Positions 35,486-47,188 are shown, numbered from the stretch's first letter. The stretch is DNA of 64,000 nucleotides from Alishewanella tabrizica (GCF_014652375.1 NZ_BMYR01000004.1:62001-126000); one strand, 5' to 3'. The notes: generated by a model not told the origin, from the letters alone. Translations and numbers: made by a program.

Positions 35486-37476
35486 TTATTTCGTTCTTTC
35501 TCAGAAAACTGCGATTCATCATGAATCAACGTTATTAAATCTGGACCTTCGTTGCTTTCAATTTTTATACGGGTTTTATCGGCGTCGTACTCGCCACGTT
35601 TAAAGAGTAAAAACATGGTGTTGTCATGCGGTATACCGAAGTGCTCACACATCTGATATACGTCACTTTCAAGCATGATTTTTTTTGTTACATCGCGGCG
35701 TGATATATTGAAGACACTAAACACAATTGCTGTGACATGCTTGTTTTCTGTATATTCGCCGGCGCCAGGTAGTACTATTTGGTTAAATTCTATAGGAAGT
35801 TTGTCATCTAAGCGTTGTGCGAATTTAATAGCACGCTCTTTCATCGTGCCTTCTTTACGGGCTTTTTCAGGGTTGTCGAAACTATCGCCGTTTACCCATT
35901 GAGCTTTAACCCAGTTTTTAGTTGCCCCGCGCATGGCTCTGTTGCCCTTAACTATTGGACCACCACCTTTTATCATTTCCTCTCGCAGAAGCTCTATTGC
36001 TTTAAGAAGTAAAGGATCGCGAGTGTGTAGAGTAAAGTCATACTCAGGATTAAGTAAGCGAGCAGGTACAGCGATATAACTGTCGGTCATATAGGTTTCA
36101 ACGTCACCAATTGGGCGGCGGCGTTTACTCTTGATAGCCAGTCCAACATCTAAGCCATTAACATTAAATTCCTGGCAGACATCTTCAAAGAATTCCCTTA
36201 GACCATCAAAATCTGATGCTGCATGTTCAGCAGTATTTTTATCAAGATAATCTAAAATGGCACCATAGGCTTGAGCGGCATTTAAATTGGTAAAATGCGC
36301 TGCATCGCGGTTTTGGTGGTACCCGCAAGCGCGACCAATGTTGGCTTGTACCACAGACGCTACACTGGTGATAGTATTGTCCCAGGTGGCAATTAGCCGG
36401 GTTTTCATCATTTGGCCAAAGTTGATTCCAGCACGACACCCGGCAACGGTGATTGCTATGAGCTTTTCTTCAAAGTCGATGCATTCATCAAACTCTCGCT
36501 TAAAGCGGTCAATGGTGGTGAGTTCTTCATCAGGCACATCTTGTAAATTACTGCCAAGTATAAAAATATTACTTGGATTGATCCCGCTAGCTATGAGCTC
36601 GTCTTTGGCTTGCATAGCCATACCTGCGGTAACTCGAACCAGCGCCCACCCAGCACCTTCGTAGTCTTGAAATAATTGCATGAATTTATCGCGGGCAACT
36701 GACTGATCAAGAAAATTGCGAGTTGTCGAATCTAGATGCGTAACTTTATTGCTTGCTAGCATTTGTCGCACCCCATAATACTCTGGGCTGGTGCGATGGA
36801 AAACGAGTTTGGTTTGAAAATCGCGCCTTAAAATAGAGTTTCGTGCCGCAACCTCTGCTAGTTGTTGGGCTTCTCGCTGTGCGGCTTTGTCGTTTTCTTT
36901 TATTGCAACGCTTTCTAAATGTTTTGCAACTTCATAGTCTTGTTCTGCGGCATATAGAGCGCCAAAGGGGGTTGCTGAAATAAATACCACCTTACATTGG
37001 TCGTTCTGTTTTTCCAGGTAATCAAAGATGCTGCAGTAACGAATGGAAGCCGCATTAGAACCGTAGTGGCATTCATCAATAAGGATCAGTTTGGGTGGAT
37101 GGCCTTTAAAATGGCGTTCGAGATCCTGCTCGAAACGAACGAAGTTACTGACCACAATATTTTTAGCTAAACTCAAGTCTTTCTCCGCCTGATCTATTAA
37201 TGCGAGATCAGGCATTGTGACTAAGTACAGAGTGTCTTTAAGTTTAGCTTTTTCGCAGATATCTTCATCAGACAAAGAAAGCCGCTGTAAACAAGCCAAA
37301 GCAAGAGCAACGCCAGATTTACCCGCCTGCATTTCTGCGGCAGTAACAACTGCTCGTACTTCGCCATCAAATGCAGCAAAGGTTTTTTGCGCTGCAATTT
37401 TCTGATGTGGGTGGAGGGTGTCGCCATCCAAGATTTGCCTAACTAAATCTCTCATTCGTGCGGCTTTAGTTTGCAT
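35482..37476 (-). CDS. SF2 helicase-like ATPase, first of a tandem pair
   Basis: This 664-residue paralogue of the following gene carries AAEMQAGKSGVALALA (motif I), KLILIDECHYGS (II), VVFISATPF (III) and VVQANIGRACGYHQN (VI-like). It differs by an insertion of about 35 residues between motifs III and IV (a charged coiled-coil-like stretch, residues 180-220) and a longer C-terminus. It is the first gene of the minus-strand operon and its promoter must lie in the AT-rich region before 37476. The gene order helicase-helicase-unknown is not one I can assign to a named defence system. Location between BREX/Septu and another helicase makes a defence role plausible. Confidence 0.8.
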   Translation of the reverse strand: MQTKAARMRDLVRQILDGDTLHPHQKIAAQKTFAAFDGEVRAVVTAAEMQAGKSGVALALACLQRLSLSDEDICEKAKLKDTLYLVTMPDLALIDQAEKDLSLAKNIVVSNFVRFEQDLERHFKGHPPKLILIDECHYGSNAASIRYCSIFDYLEKQNDQCKVVFISATPFGALYAAEQDYEVAKHLESVAIKENDKAAQREAQQLAEVAARNSILRRDFQTKLVFHRTSPEYYGVRQMLASNKVTHLDSTTRNFLDQSVARDKFMQLFQDYEGAGWALVRVTAGMAMQAKDELIASGINPSNIFILGSNLQDVPDEELTTIDRFKREFDECIDFEEKLIAITVAGCRAGINFGQMMKTRLIATWDNTITSVASVVQANIGRACGYHQNRDAAHFTNLNAAQAYGAILDYLDKNTAEHAASDFDGLREFFEDVCQEFNVNGLDVGLAIKSKRRRPIGDVETYMTDSYIAVPARLLNPEYDFTLHTRDPLLLKAIELLREEMIKGGGPIVKGNRAMRGATKNWVKAQWVNGDSFDNPEKARKEGTMKERAIKFAQRLDDKLPIEFNQIVLPGAGEYTENKHVTAIVFSVFNISRRDVTKKIMLESDVYQMCEHFGIPHDNTMFLLFKRGEYDADKTRIKIESNEGPDLITLIHDESQFSEKERNK

Positions 37477-37817
37477 TGGTCGTCCTTGTCTTAAATTTGT
37501 GACTAAGTGTAATATATAAAAAAATTAAGATGAATCGTTCTCTAAAATATACTCTTTAATAATCTCACTGAGTATTTAATAGATTAAATTGAGATTTATT
37601 ATAAACTCTTTTGCACTGAAAATGATGTGATATCATCTTATTCTATGCCTTTTGCAACCGATGTACAAAATCCTCTAACAGTATTTCCCCTTGCGTTAGG
37701 TATTAGTAATGACTATAAATTTCAATGATTTACTATGCTGCAATTATATGCGAGAGAGTTTAGATAATTTAAAAAAGCCTTCATAAAAAATAGCAGTGTA
37801 ATTAGGAATATTCACGA
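37477..37817. other. AT-rich divergent intergenic region
   Basis: About 340 bases separate the minus-strand helicase-like operon from the plus-strand HelD-like gene. The stretch is strongly AT-rich, with runs of A and T and a small dyad around 37625-37640 (GATGTGATATCATC). It probably holds both promoters, but I cannot place them. Confidence 0.45.
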
Positions 37818-40763
37818 TTGAGATCTAGTAGTACTCAGCTTTCAGCAAATACGTTAATGCTTAACCCCCACTGGCTGCCGCGTTTATTCGGCCAAAAACC
37901 AGTACAAGTCAATGTCACCGCAAAGGGAATGCAGCTTACTTTGGCCAATGGCCAAACGGTTTCGGTACTGCCTGAATCTTTTGCTAATCCGCAAGGGTTT
38001 CGCCGTGGCGTGTTTTTTAGCTCGCTGGTAGTGACAACGGATCAGGGCAAGTTACGCTTGGGGGCTTTACCTAAAGCGGCGGGGGCGCAGCATTATCTTT
38101 GGTTGCAGCGGCAATGGTTAGGCCAATTGCAGCCAGATCTGGTAAAGGTTGTGTCGGCCATTGAGGCGTTATTAGCAAAAGGCTACCCAAAGACCTCGCA
38201 TTTAACCTTGGTTACTCAACTCGCGCAGCAAGCGGTGGCGCGGTTTGGGCGCTCGCCAGAGCGAGCTCTTTTTCCAGAACTGGATGTATCGGCTTTTGAG
38301 AAGTTACTGTGCTGGGCGGCTTGGGGTGAAAACGCGTGGCAGCAGTTGCGCCAGCGTTATGTTAAAACGCAGCTTGCTACTTATAAAGGCTTTTTTGATA
38401 CGGTAGAGAGCAAGCCACTGACTGAGTGGCAGCGCTTAGCCTGTGTGCATGATGAAGATAACAATTTAGTGCTGGCTGGGGCTGGTACCGGCAAAACTAG
38501 CGTAATGATTGGGCGCGCCGGCTATTTGCTGCAAAGCGGTCAGCTGCAAGCTGATGAAATTTTGATGTTGGCGTTTGCCAATAAGGCCGCCGCTGAGATG
38601 CAAGAGCGGCTGGAGCTGCGCCTTGGCGATTGCGGCATTCGCGCTAGCACCTTTCATAAACTGGGTAAGGATATTATTGCCCGTGTTGAGGGCAAGCAGC
38701 CGTCGTTATCGCCGCTGGCAGAGGATGACAAATTACTGGCCAAGCAGGTTAATGATTGGTTTGAGCAGCACTTACAGGCGCCGGCGTATCAAAAGCTGGT
38801 GCTGGCGTATTTTCAGAACTATCTTTATCCGCTGGCTAATCCCTTTGATTTTGCTAGCGAAGGTGAGTATTTCGATTTTATTCTGGCCAACGATATTCGC
38901 ACGTTAAAAAGTGAAAAGGTGAAAAGTTTAGGCGAGTGTCTGATTGCCAATTACTTGTTACGGTTAGGTATTGCCTATCAGTACGAAGCCCCTTACGAGC
39001 ATAGCACGGCCAGCTTGCAGCATCGGCAATATCAGCCCGATTTTTACTTACCGGAATACGGCATTTATCTGGAGTTTTTTGGTATTGATCGCGCTGGCAA
39101 TACCGCGCCTTATATTAATAGACAACAGTATCATACTGAGATGGCCTGGAAGGTGCAGCTGCACCAAACTCAGGGTACTAAGCTTATTTGCCTGTATCAT
39201 TATCAGCATACCGAAGGCACCTTGTATCAGGCGTTGGAGCAACAGCTTGCGGCCTTGGGTGTACAGGCTGATCCTTTACCCGATGAAGCGATGCTAGATA
39301 CCCTACGTGAGTTTGGCGCAATCACGGCGTTTGCTGCCTTATTGGCGGACTTGTTAAAGCGTTACCGAGCCAATTGTTATGAGCCTGGCCAACTCGCGGC
39401 GGCCATTGCCAAGGCGCCTGATCCTGAAAAGGTGCAAGCGGCTTTAGATTTATTACTGCCTGTGGTAGACGATTATCGGCGTGAACTTAATCGGCATAAT
39501 CATATCGATTTTGACGATATGATTGGCAAGGCCATTGAGTATGTAAAAACCGGGCGTTTTAAAAGCCGCTGGCGCAGCATTTTAGTGGATGAGTTTCAGG
39601 ATATCTCCGAGCCACGGGCTCGGTTAGTGCGCTATTTACGCGATACCGCCAGTAGCACGGGCAATGCGGCGTCGCTATTTTGTGTAGGCGATGATTGGCA
39701 GGCCATTTACCGTTTTACCGGTAGCGATTTACAGCTAACTACGCACTTTACCCAGCATTTTGGTGATACCTGTATTACGGCACTGGATCTGACCTTTCGC
39801 TTTAATAACAGTATTAGCGCTGTGGCCTCGCAGTTTGTGCTGCAAAACCCACAGCAGGTACGCAAGGCGCTGAATACCTTTAATCAGGTAAATTATCCGG
39901 CAGTGTCTTTATTGCGCGCGGATAATCGCGAACAACCCGGCGAGCCAAGTCGGCTAGAGCGGGTGCTGGCTAAGCTTAATAGCGTTGCCGCTGCGGGCAG
40001 CAGTGTCTATCTGCTCGGGCGCTTTGGTTTTAATTTACCCGACAACGCCGAGTTAAAACGTCTTAGCCGCATCTTCCCTAAGCTTGCGTTAAGTAGCCTG
40101 ACCATTCACGCCTCAAAAGGAAAAGAAGCCGATTATGTGGTGCTACTGGGGTTAGAAACGGGCAAGCATGGGTTTCCCTCGCATAAACAAACCCATCCTT
40201 TGCTAGAAGCGTTATTACCTGCCGCAGAAAGCTATCGCTTTGCCGAAGAGCGCCGCCTATTTTATGTTGCCCTGACCCGTGCCCGGCATAGGGTGTATTT
40301 AATTACCGATATGGCTGTGGCCTCTGAATTTGTAGTGGAGCTGTTAAACGACAAGTATCCGCTGGAGCTAAATGAGTTTGACACCTCGCTTAGCCAACAG
40401 CTGTTTCAGTTGATTAAATGCGTTAAATGTAAAACTGGTACTATGGTGCCCAGAGTAGGGCAGTTTGGCACTTTTTTTAGCTGTAATAAATACCCGCTGT
40501 GCAACCATAAAGAGCGCGGCTGTGGCAAATGCAGTGCAGCAATGACACGGCAAGGGCGTTTTAAAGTGTGTCTTAACGATAGGTGTAATAGCTGGGTGCC
40601 AGTATGCCCTAAATGTGGCGCCGAGATGGTGCAACGCAACGGCCCCTACGGCAGCTTTTGGGGCTGCAGAAATTACCGTAAAGAAGGCGAGAGTTGTCAT
40701 CACAAAGAGCAGCAGATTGTTTATAGCAAGCCGCAAAGGGTTAGCGAAAAATCGCTGTATTAG
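37818..40763 (+). CDS. HelD/UvrD-like DNA helicase with C-terminal zinc ribbons
   Basis: This 981-residue SF1 helicase resembles E. coli helicase IV in its N-terminal layout but is longer. Walker A AGAGTGKTSV lies near residue 220, motif II in LVDEFQDISEPRA near 590, and the VALTRAR motif VI near 815. An insert near residue 404 (YQPDFYLPEYGIYLEFFG) resembles a restriction-endonuclease-type domain often found in such helicases. The C-terminus (about 870-970) carries topoisomerase-type C4 zinc ribbons (CVKCKTGTM, CNKYPLCNH, CGKCSAAM, CPKCGAEM). TTG at 37818 fits the alignment; ATG at 37857 is the alternative. It probably unwinds damaged or foreign DNA; whether it belongs to the defence island is open. 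Confidence 0.82.
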   Translation: MRSSSTQLSANTLMLNPHWLPRLFGQKPVQVNVTAKGMQLTLANGQTVSVLPESFANPQGFRRGVFFSSLVVTTDQGKLRLGALPKAAGAQHYLWLQRQWLGQLQPDLVKVVSAIEALLAKGYPKTSHLTLVTQLAQQAVARFGRSPERALFPELDVSAFEKLLCWAAWGENAWQQLRQRYVKTQLATYKGFFDTVESKPLTEWQRLACVHDEDNNLVLAGAGTGKTSVMIGRAGYLLQSGQLQADEILMLAFANKAAAEMQERLELRLGDCGIRASTFHKLGKDIIARVEGKQPSLSPLAEDDKLLAKQVNDWFEQHLQAPAYQKLVLAYFQNYLYPLANPFDFASEGEYFDFILANDIRTLKSEKVKSLGECLIANYLLRLGIAYQYEAPYEHSTASLQHRQYQPDFYLPEYGIYLEFFGIDRAGNTAPYINRQQYHTEMAWKVQLHQTQGTKLICLYHYQHTEGTLYQALEQQLAALGVQADPLPDEAMLDTLREFGAITAFAALLADLLKRYRANCYEPGQLAAAIAKAPDPEKVQAALDLLLPVVDDYRRELNRHNHIDFDDMIGKAIEYVKTGRFKSRWRSILVDEFQDISEPRARLVRYLRDTASSTGNAASLFCVGDDWQAIYRFTGSDLQLTTHFTQHFGDTCITALDLTFRFNNSISAVASQFVLQNPQQVRKALNTFNQVNYPAVSLLRADNREQPGEPSRLERVLAKLNSVAAAGSSVYLLGRFGFNLPDNAELKRLSRIFPKLALSSLTIHASKGKEADYVVLLGLETGKHGFPSHKQTHPLLEALLPAAESYRFAEERRLFYVALTRARHRVYLITDMAVASEFVVELLNDKYPLELNEFDTSLSQQLFQLIKCVKCKTGTMVPRVGQFGTFFSCNKYPLCNHKERGCGKCSAAMTRQGRFKVCLNDRCNSWVPVCPKCGAEMVQRNGPYGSFWGCRNYRKEGESCHHKEQQIVYSKPQRVSEKSLY

Positions 40764-40815
40764 TATTGATCGTAGTAAAGCATCAGCGGGCTCAACGTAA
40801 TTACAGCTTTGTTGA

Positions 40816-41502
40816 TTATTCAGACCAATACCAGCTAGTCACATTGTATCGATAACGGCTCGTTGTTCCCGCTTTTACCGCATTGACCCAATGCTCAGCG
40901 CCAGGTGAAGCGGGATCAAATAGCACGCAGCGGTTAAATAGCGGCGCGATGGCAATGGTGTTGTTATCTTGCCCCTGAAATACTAAATCACCGCCTTGAT
41001 CTGCTTGCCAGTCTTTATTTAAATACAGCAGCATACAGACTTCGCGCCCGGGCGAATCGTCGGCATGTTGGTGCACAAAATCGCTACTGCCAAGCCGAAA
41101 GTAATTGGTATTAATCGCCGGATCAGCGACGTTTTTATCAGTAAGCTGTACTTTAAACAGCCGTGATAGTAGCTTAAGAAATTCCTCACCCCGCAAATAA
41201 TCTAAAAACTGCTGTGCAAGGTTATTTTGTGTTGTTGTGCTGCTACGTAGCCAAACATCGCGCTTTACAAAGCGCTCTGGCTCGGGGGTGTTTTGCCATT
41301 TTTTATCATTCACATAGAGCTTGTCGTAGGTATGCTTCTGGGTTTGCCAGCCGTTTTCTTGTTGCAGCTGTTTTAGTACTTGTTCCAGTTGATTATTATC
41401 AAAAAGATGATCAATAACCATATAGCGTGGTAAGTTAAGTGATAGCTGTTGTCGGTAAGCGCGCAGTGCAGTATCAGTGATCTGTTCTTTGTTAAGCCAC
41501 AT
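40816..41502 (-). CDS. 2-oxoglutarate/Fe(II)-dependent oxygenase, prolyl-hydroxylase type
   Basis: This 228-residue protein has the double-stranded beta-helix signature of the 2OG-Fe(II) family: the iron ligands His146 and Asp148 (FVHQHADDSPG), distal His204 (GAEHWVNAV) and the 2OG-binding Arg at about 216-218 (TSRYRYNVTSWYW). The C-terminal SRYRYN-V-x-x-W-Y-W ending is common in these hydroxylases. It is transcribed alone. Substrate unknown; related proteins hydroxylate prolines or modify cell-surface molecules. The start at 41502 is the only clear ATG for the full family domain. Confidence 0.82.
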   Translation of the reverse strand: MWLNKEQITDTALRAYRQQLSLNLPRYMVIDHLFDNNQLEQVLKQLQQENGWQTQKHTYDKLYVNDKKWQNTPEPERFVKRDVWLRSSTTTQNNLAQQFLDYLRGEEFLKLLSRLFKVQLTDKNVADPAINTNYFRLGSSDFVHQHADDSPGREVCMLLYLNKDWQADQGGDLVFQGQDNNTIAIAPLFNRCVLFDPASPGAEHWVNAVKAGTTSRYRYNVTSWYWSE

Positions 41503-41716
41503 GGTTGCGAATCACTAAAATCTAAAATAAAAGAGATATTATACAGAAACATTTTGCATTAATTAAAGCCGTTGGGAATTGAATGGCTGGGCACAGGTTC
41601 AGCATTTTTAATGCCAAGCCTTAACCGTACGGCTAGTAGTTGGACCTCAGCTCGCGTTAAAAAGGCTACGTTTTAAAAACAGTCAGCAGAATATTTATAC
41701 TGACAATGGAGAGCGC

Positions 41717-42523
41717 ATGCGGTTAGTCATCATTGCAATGATATTTTTAATCACTTCAACATCCGCAGCTGCGTGTTCATTACGTTTAGGCAGTGAAGTA
41801 AGTTTTCGCCCTTTTATTGATCATAAAAATGAACGTTGGCAAGGGGTAACGATAGAGCTGTTGCAGATGTTGGCTGAAGATATCGGCTGCCAACTCGATA
41901 TCATTCCAAGTCCTTGGTTACGTGCCTTAAGGTTAGTTGAGCGGGGCGAGCTGGATGTACTCGTTCATATGACGTATAGCGCGGCACGCAGCAAAGAATT
42001 TTATTTTATTGGGCCACATCATTTAGAAGAAATTTATTTAGTAGGCGCTGATAACGCCTTTGCAGGAATAACCGACGTAGCACAGCTAAAAAATTATAGT
42101 ACTGGCATGATCGCCTTTTTAAATGGCAGTTATTACGGCCAAGAAATTGATGACATTATAAGTTCCCATAAAAGCAACAACGTCTTTGTGCCCATAGTAA
42201 GTAACAATGATAAGATTTTATTGCTGCTAAACAATCGAGTTGATGGTGTTTTGGACGATATAATGGCCTTTATCGCGTGGCGAGATGATATGGGGAGACA
42301 GGATAAAAACCTAAAACCTATTTTAAAAGTGTATGAAACCCCAGTGTATTTTGGTTTTAACAAAAAAACTATTAGCAAAGAACAGGTTGAAAAGTTAGCC
42401 GATGCTTGGCAAGCACGCTTCGCTGACGGCAGTATTCAGCAGATTATCGACAAATACCAAGTAGGTGAACACCAGTTAAAATTACTTAAACCAGATCCTA
42501 AAATCTCAATCCTCGGGTTATGA
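41717..42523 (+). CDS. Periplasmic solute-binding protein, family 3
   Basis: This 268-residue protein has a signal peptide (MRLVIIAMIFLITSTSAAAC), which may be cleaved before Cys20 or at the Ala residues. The mature part reads as a type 3 solute-binding fold: SLRLGSEVSFRPF, WQGVTIELLQMLAEDIGCQ, WLRALRLVERGELDVLVHM, RSKEFYFIGPHH, then a hinge and the second lobe (AFLNGSYYGQ). No transporter genes are adjacent, so it may be an orphan sensor or binding protein, as is common in Alteromonadales. Start at 41717 with GGAGAGCGC ahead. Confidence 0.85.
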   Translation: MRLVIIAMIFLITSTSAAACSLRLGSEVSFRPFIDHKNERWQGVTIELLQMLAEDIGCQLDIIPSPWLRALRLVERGELDVLVHMTYSAARSKEFYFIGPHHLEEIYLVGADNAFAGITDVAQLKNYSTGMIAFLNGSYYGQEIDDIISSHKSNNVFVPIVSNNDKILLLLNNRVDGVLDDIMAFIAWRDDMGRQDKNLKPILKVYETPVYFGFNKKTISKEQVEKLADAWQARFADGSIQQIIDKYQVGEHQLKLLKPDPKISILGL

Positions 42524-44693
<2,170 letters not shown>

Positions 44694-44704
<11 letters not shown>

Positions 44705-45008
44705 AAATAAGCCCGATTTTTCCGAACAAGTGCAGCGTAAAGCAACGCGAAAACGTCTGGCAAAGCGCAATAGCACACCAGGTGTTTGGTTTGGTCTTGG
44801 CATGATGGGCTTAATTGGTTGGTCGGTGGTAGTGCCAACCTTATTGGGTGCGGCACTGGGCTTGTATTTGGATAAGTATCACCCTGGCCAGCATAACTGG
44901 ACGGTAGCGCTAATTTTTGCCGGATTAACGCTGGGCTGTTTTAACGCCTGGCATTGGGTTGACAAGGAACATCAGGCAATGCGAGAGGACGATACGAAAA
45001 ATGAATGA
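44694..45008 (+). CDS. atpQ: N-type ATPase membrane protein AtpQ
   Basis: This is a 104-residue protein with two membrane helices (residues about 33-58 and 71-90) and a basic, charged N-terminus. It belongs to the AtpI-like AtpQ family found only in N-type operons and is thought to help assembly or ion handling. The ATG at 44694 overlaps the last codons of atpC; an upstream ATG at 44679 is possible. It overlaps atpR by 8 bases. Confidence 0.82.
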
Positions 45009-45345
45009 TTACTCTTCAGGATTTTTAATGCTTGCTATGGCGCTGTTAGGTGGCGGCATATTGGGCGGGCTCTTTTTTGGTGGACTGTGGTGGACGGTGC
45101 AAAAAGGGTTGCAATCTGCTCATACCGGAGCGTGGTTTTTAACAAGCTCGGTTCTGCGGATAAGCTTAGCCGTGGTCGGTATTTATTTCATTACTTTTGG
45201 CGGATGGCCACGTTTACTGGCCTGTTTAACAGGTTTTATTAGTGCGCGTTTCTTAATTATCTGGTTGGCCCAGCAGCACAGTCGCCAGATTAACAATAGC
45301 ACCATTGACCCGGGCTCACGAGACGGTGATAACAATGCGACTTAG
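45001..45345 (+). CDS. atpR: N-type ATPase membrane protein AtpR
   Basis: This 114-residue protein has about three hydrophobic segments: residues 10-33, 45-62 and 68-88. It has a glycine-rich LLGGGILGGLFFGGLWW start, which fits the AtpR family of N-type operons. The exact role is uncertain; proposals include assembly or ion-channel accessory functions. It overlaps atpQ at its start and atpB at its end by 11 bases, so translation of the membrane subunits is coupled. Its polar C-terminus (HSRQINNSTIDPG) extends past the last helix. Confidence 0.82.
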   Translation: MNDYSSGFLMLAMALLGGGILGGLFFGGLWWTVQKGLQSAHTGAWFLTSSVLRISLAVVGIYFITFGGWPRLLACLTGFISARFLIIWLAQQHSRQINNSTIDPGSRDGDNNAT

Positions 45346-46072
45346 TCCAGACGAGATTATATTTTGGCAATATGGCTTCGTTAAACTTAATGCCACTATC
45401 GTTTTTACCTGGGCACTGATGCTGGTGCTGGTGATCAGCGCTTTTTGGATTACCCGAAAATTGTCTGCCGGCATTACGCCCGATTCTGCTGTGCAAGAAA
45501 GCAAGCCACGCTCGCGCTGGCACAACCTACTGGAAATTATTGTCACCAGCTTGGAAAAGCAAATTCAGGATGTAGGCCTTACACACCCTCGGCCTTATCT
45601 GGGCTTTCTTGGTACCCTGTTTTTATTTGTCGCGGCTGCCAGCATCAGTACTATTATCCCTGGGTATGAGCCGCCAACGGGATCGTTGTCAACCACTGTT
45701 GCACTTGCTTTATGTGTGTTTATTGCAGTGCCTTTGTTTGGCATTCTTAATCAAGGCTTGGGCTCTTATTTGGTGTCCTATGCGCAGCCCTCAGTAATTA
45801 TGTTGCCCTTTAACATTATCAGTGAAGTGTCCCGTACCTTGGCGCTGGCAGTCCGATTATTTGGCAATATGATGAGTGGTGCCATGATCATCGCTATTTT
45901 GCTGGCCATTACACCCTTTATTTTTCCTGTCGTTATGACTTTACTCGGTCTGCTGACAGGCATGGTACAGGCTTATATCTTTTTTATTCTGGCAGCCGTC
46001 TATATCGCGGCGGCTACCCGTTCACGTGAAGTTCCAACTCAAGCAGCAATGCCCAAAAAAGCCGTTAAATAA
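45335..46072 (+). CDS. atpB: N-type ATPase subunit a (AtpB)
   Basis: AtpB is the stator ion channel. This protein has 245 residues and about five or six membrane helices. The conserved helix with the essential arginine is visible near residues 165-185 (EVSRTLALAVRLFGNMMSGAM), and the C-terminal helix with Q-AYIFFILAAVYIAAA follows. The start at 45335 (ACAATG) overlaps atpR. It forms the ion path with the c ring encoded next, 15 bases downstream. Confidence 0.93.
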   Translation: MRLSPDEIIFWQYGFVKLNATIVFTWALMLVLVISAFWITRKLSAGITPDSAVQESKPRSRWHNLLEIIVTSLEKQIQDVGLTHPRPYLGFLGTLFLFVAAASISTIIPGYEPPTGSLSTTVALALCVFIAVPLFGILNQGLGSYLVSYAQPSVIMLPFNIISEVSRTLALAVRLFGNMMSGAMIIAILLAITPFIFPVVMTLLGLLTGMVQAYIFFILAAVYIAAATRSREVPTQAAMPKKAVK

Positions 46073-46087
46073 CCGAGAGTTTTTAGT

Positions 46088-46378
46088 ATGGATATGATCA
46101 GCAGCACGACATTTATTGCGTTAGTTTCCATCATCATGGCTGGCATTACTACCGGTTTTGGTACCATGGGGCCGGCCTTGGCAGAAGGTAAGGCGGTGTC
46201 TTCAGCACTGATGGCGCTGGCGCAGCAACCTGATGCTTCCGCTACCATTACCCGTACTTTATTCGTGGGACTGGCGATGATCGAATCTACCGCCATTTAC
46301 TGTTTCGTGGTATCGATGATCCTCTTGTATGCCAACCCTTTTTGGAATTTGGCTATCGAGCAGTTGGTGGGAAAATAA
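46088..46378 (+). CDS. atpE: N-type ATPase c subunit (AtpE)
   Basis: This 96-residue hairpin protein has two transmembrane helices, with the polar loop around residue 46 (AQQPDAS). It carries two carboxylates at the ion site: Glu33 in GPALAEGKA of helix 1 and Glu66 in MIESTAIYCF of helix 2. The E-S-T-x-x-Y pattern (Glu66, Ser67, Thr68, Tyr71) matches the sodium-ligand pattern known from sodium-driven c rings. A two-carboxylate site, however, has been described in an N-type ring, where coupling to protons was suggested. Sodium or proton coupling is therefore not decided by sequence alone. Its position after atpB fits the N-type order. Confidence 0.93.
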   Translation: MDMISSTTFIALVSIIMAGITTGFGTMGPALAEGKAVSSALMALAQQPDASATITRTLFVGLAMIESTAIYCFVVSMILLYANPFWNLAIEQLVGK

Positions 46379-46381
46379 ACC

Positions 46382-47188
46382 ATGGCGATAGATTGGTTCA
46401 CTGTTGGTGCGCAGATACTCAACTTTTTGATCCTGGTGTGGTTACTGAAACGTTTTCTTTATCAGCCCATTTTAGAGGCCATAGATGCACGTGAAAAGCG
46501 TATAGCCGACGCGCTTAAAAGTGCCGATACGATACAACGTACCGCGCAACAAGCCCACGATGAGTTTGCGCAAAAGAATGCAGAGTTTGACATGGAAAAA
46601 CAAACCCTGCTGCAACAAGCCAAAGCGGCTGCTGATACTGAGCGGGCAAGTTTAATCGCCGCCGCTCGCGAGCAAGCCGATGCACTTAGCGTAACGCTGC
46701 AACAAACCTTAGCGCGAGAACAACACGCTATACACATTGCGTTACAGAATTTAGCCAGTGACGAGGTATTTGCTATCGCCCGCAACGTGCTGACAGATCT
46801 AGCCGGAGTCAGTTTAGAACAATGCATCACCGAAACATTTATCGCTAAACTAGACACTATTGATGGCGATAACAAACGAGATTTTATCAACGCCATGTCT
46901 GGTGACAAGCAGCATATACGGGTTTACAGTGCTTTTGAGCTAGAACCAACCCAAAAAACGGCCCTAAGTGTGGCAATAAACACGCTATTCTCGGCCGATG
47001 TTCAATTGCAATTCGAAACGGCAGCGGGCGTTGTCAGTGGTATAACGCTTAAAAATAATGGCCAGCAAATATCTTGGAGTATTGACGAATACCTTGCGAC
47101 GCTAAAAAACAGTGTTCACAAATTGCTCCGAGCTCGCGAAGATAAATCTGTTGCGGGACAAGTCGCCAAAACGGCAATAGCACCATGA
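46382..47188 (+). CDS. atpF: N-type ATPase subunit b with fused delta-like region (AtpF)
   Basis: This 268-residue subunit is longer than a normal b subunit. An N-terminal membrane helix (about 10-25, AQILNFLILVWLLKRFLY) leads into a long coiled coil (30-130). The C-terminal half (about 140-245) is delta-like, with INAMSGD and a region equivalent to a delta C-terminal domain. N-type operons lack a separate atpH, and an extended AtpF is thought to replace delta in the stator. It starts three bases after atpE and overlaps atpA by 4 bases (ATGA). Confidence 0.9.
   Translation: MAIDWFTVGAQILNFLILVWLLKRFLYQPILEAIDAREKRIADALKSADTIQRTAQQAHDEFAQKNAEFDMEKQTLLQQAKAAADTERASLIAAAREQADALSVTLQQTLAREQHAIHIALQNLASDEVFAIARNVLTDLAGVSLEQCITETFIAKLDTIDGDNKRDFINAMSGDKQHIRVYSAFELEPTQKTALSVAINTLFSADVQLQFETAAGVVSGITLKNNGQQISWSIDEYLATLKNSVHKLLRAREDKSVAGQVAKTAIAP

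Noticed and set aside
33665..37476. Z1-domain or MORC-associated protein
   Set aside because: The motif order is only loosely similar and the Z1 signature is not complete; called SF2-like instead.
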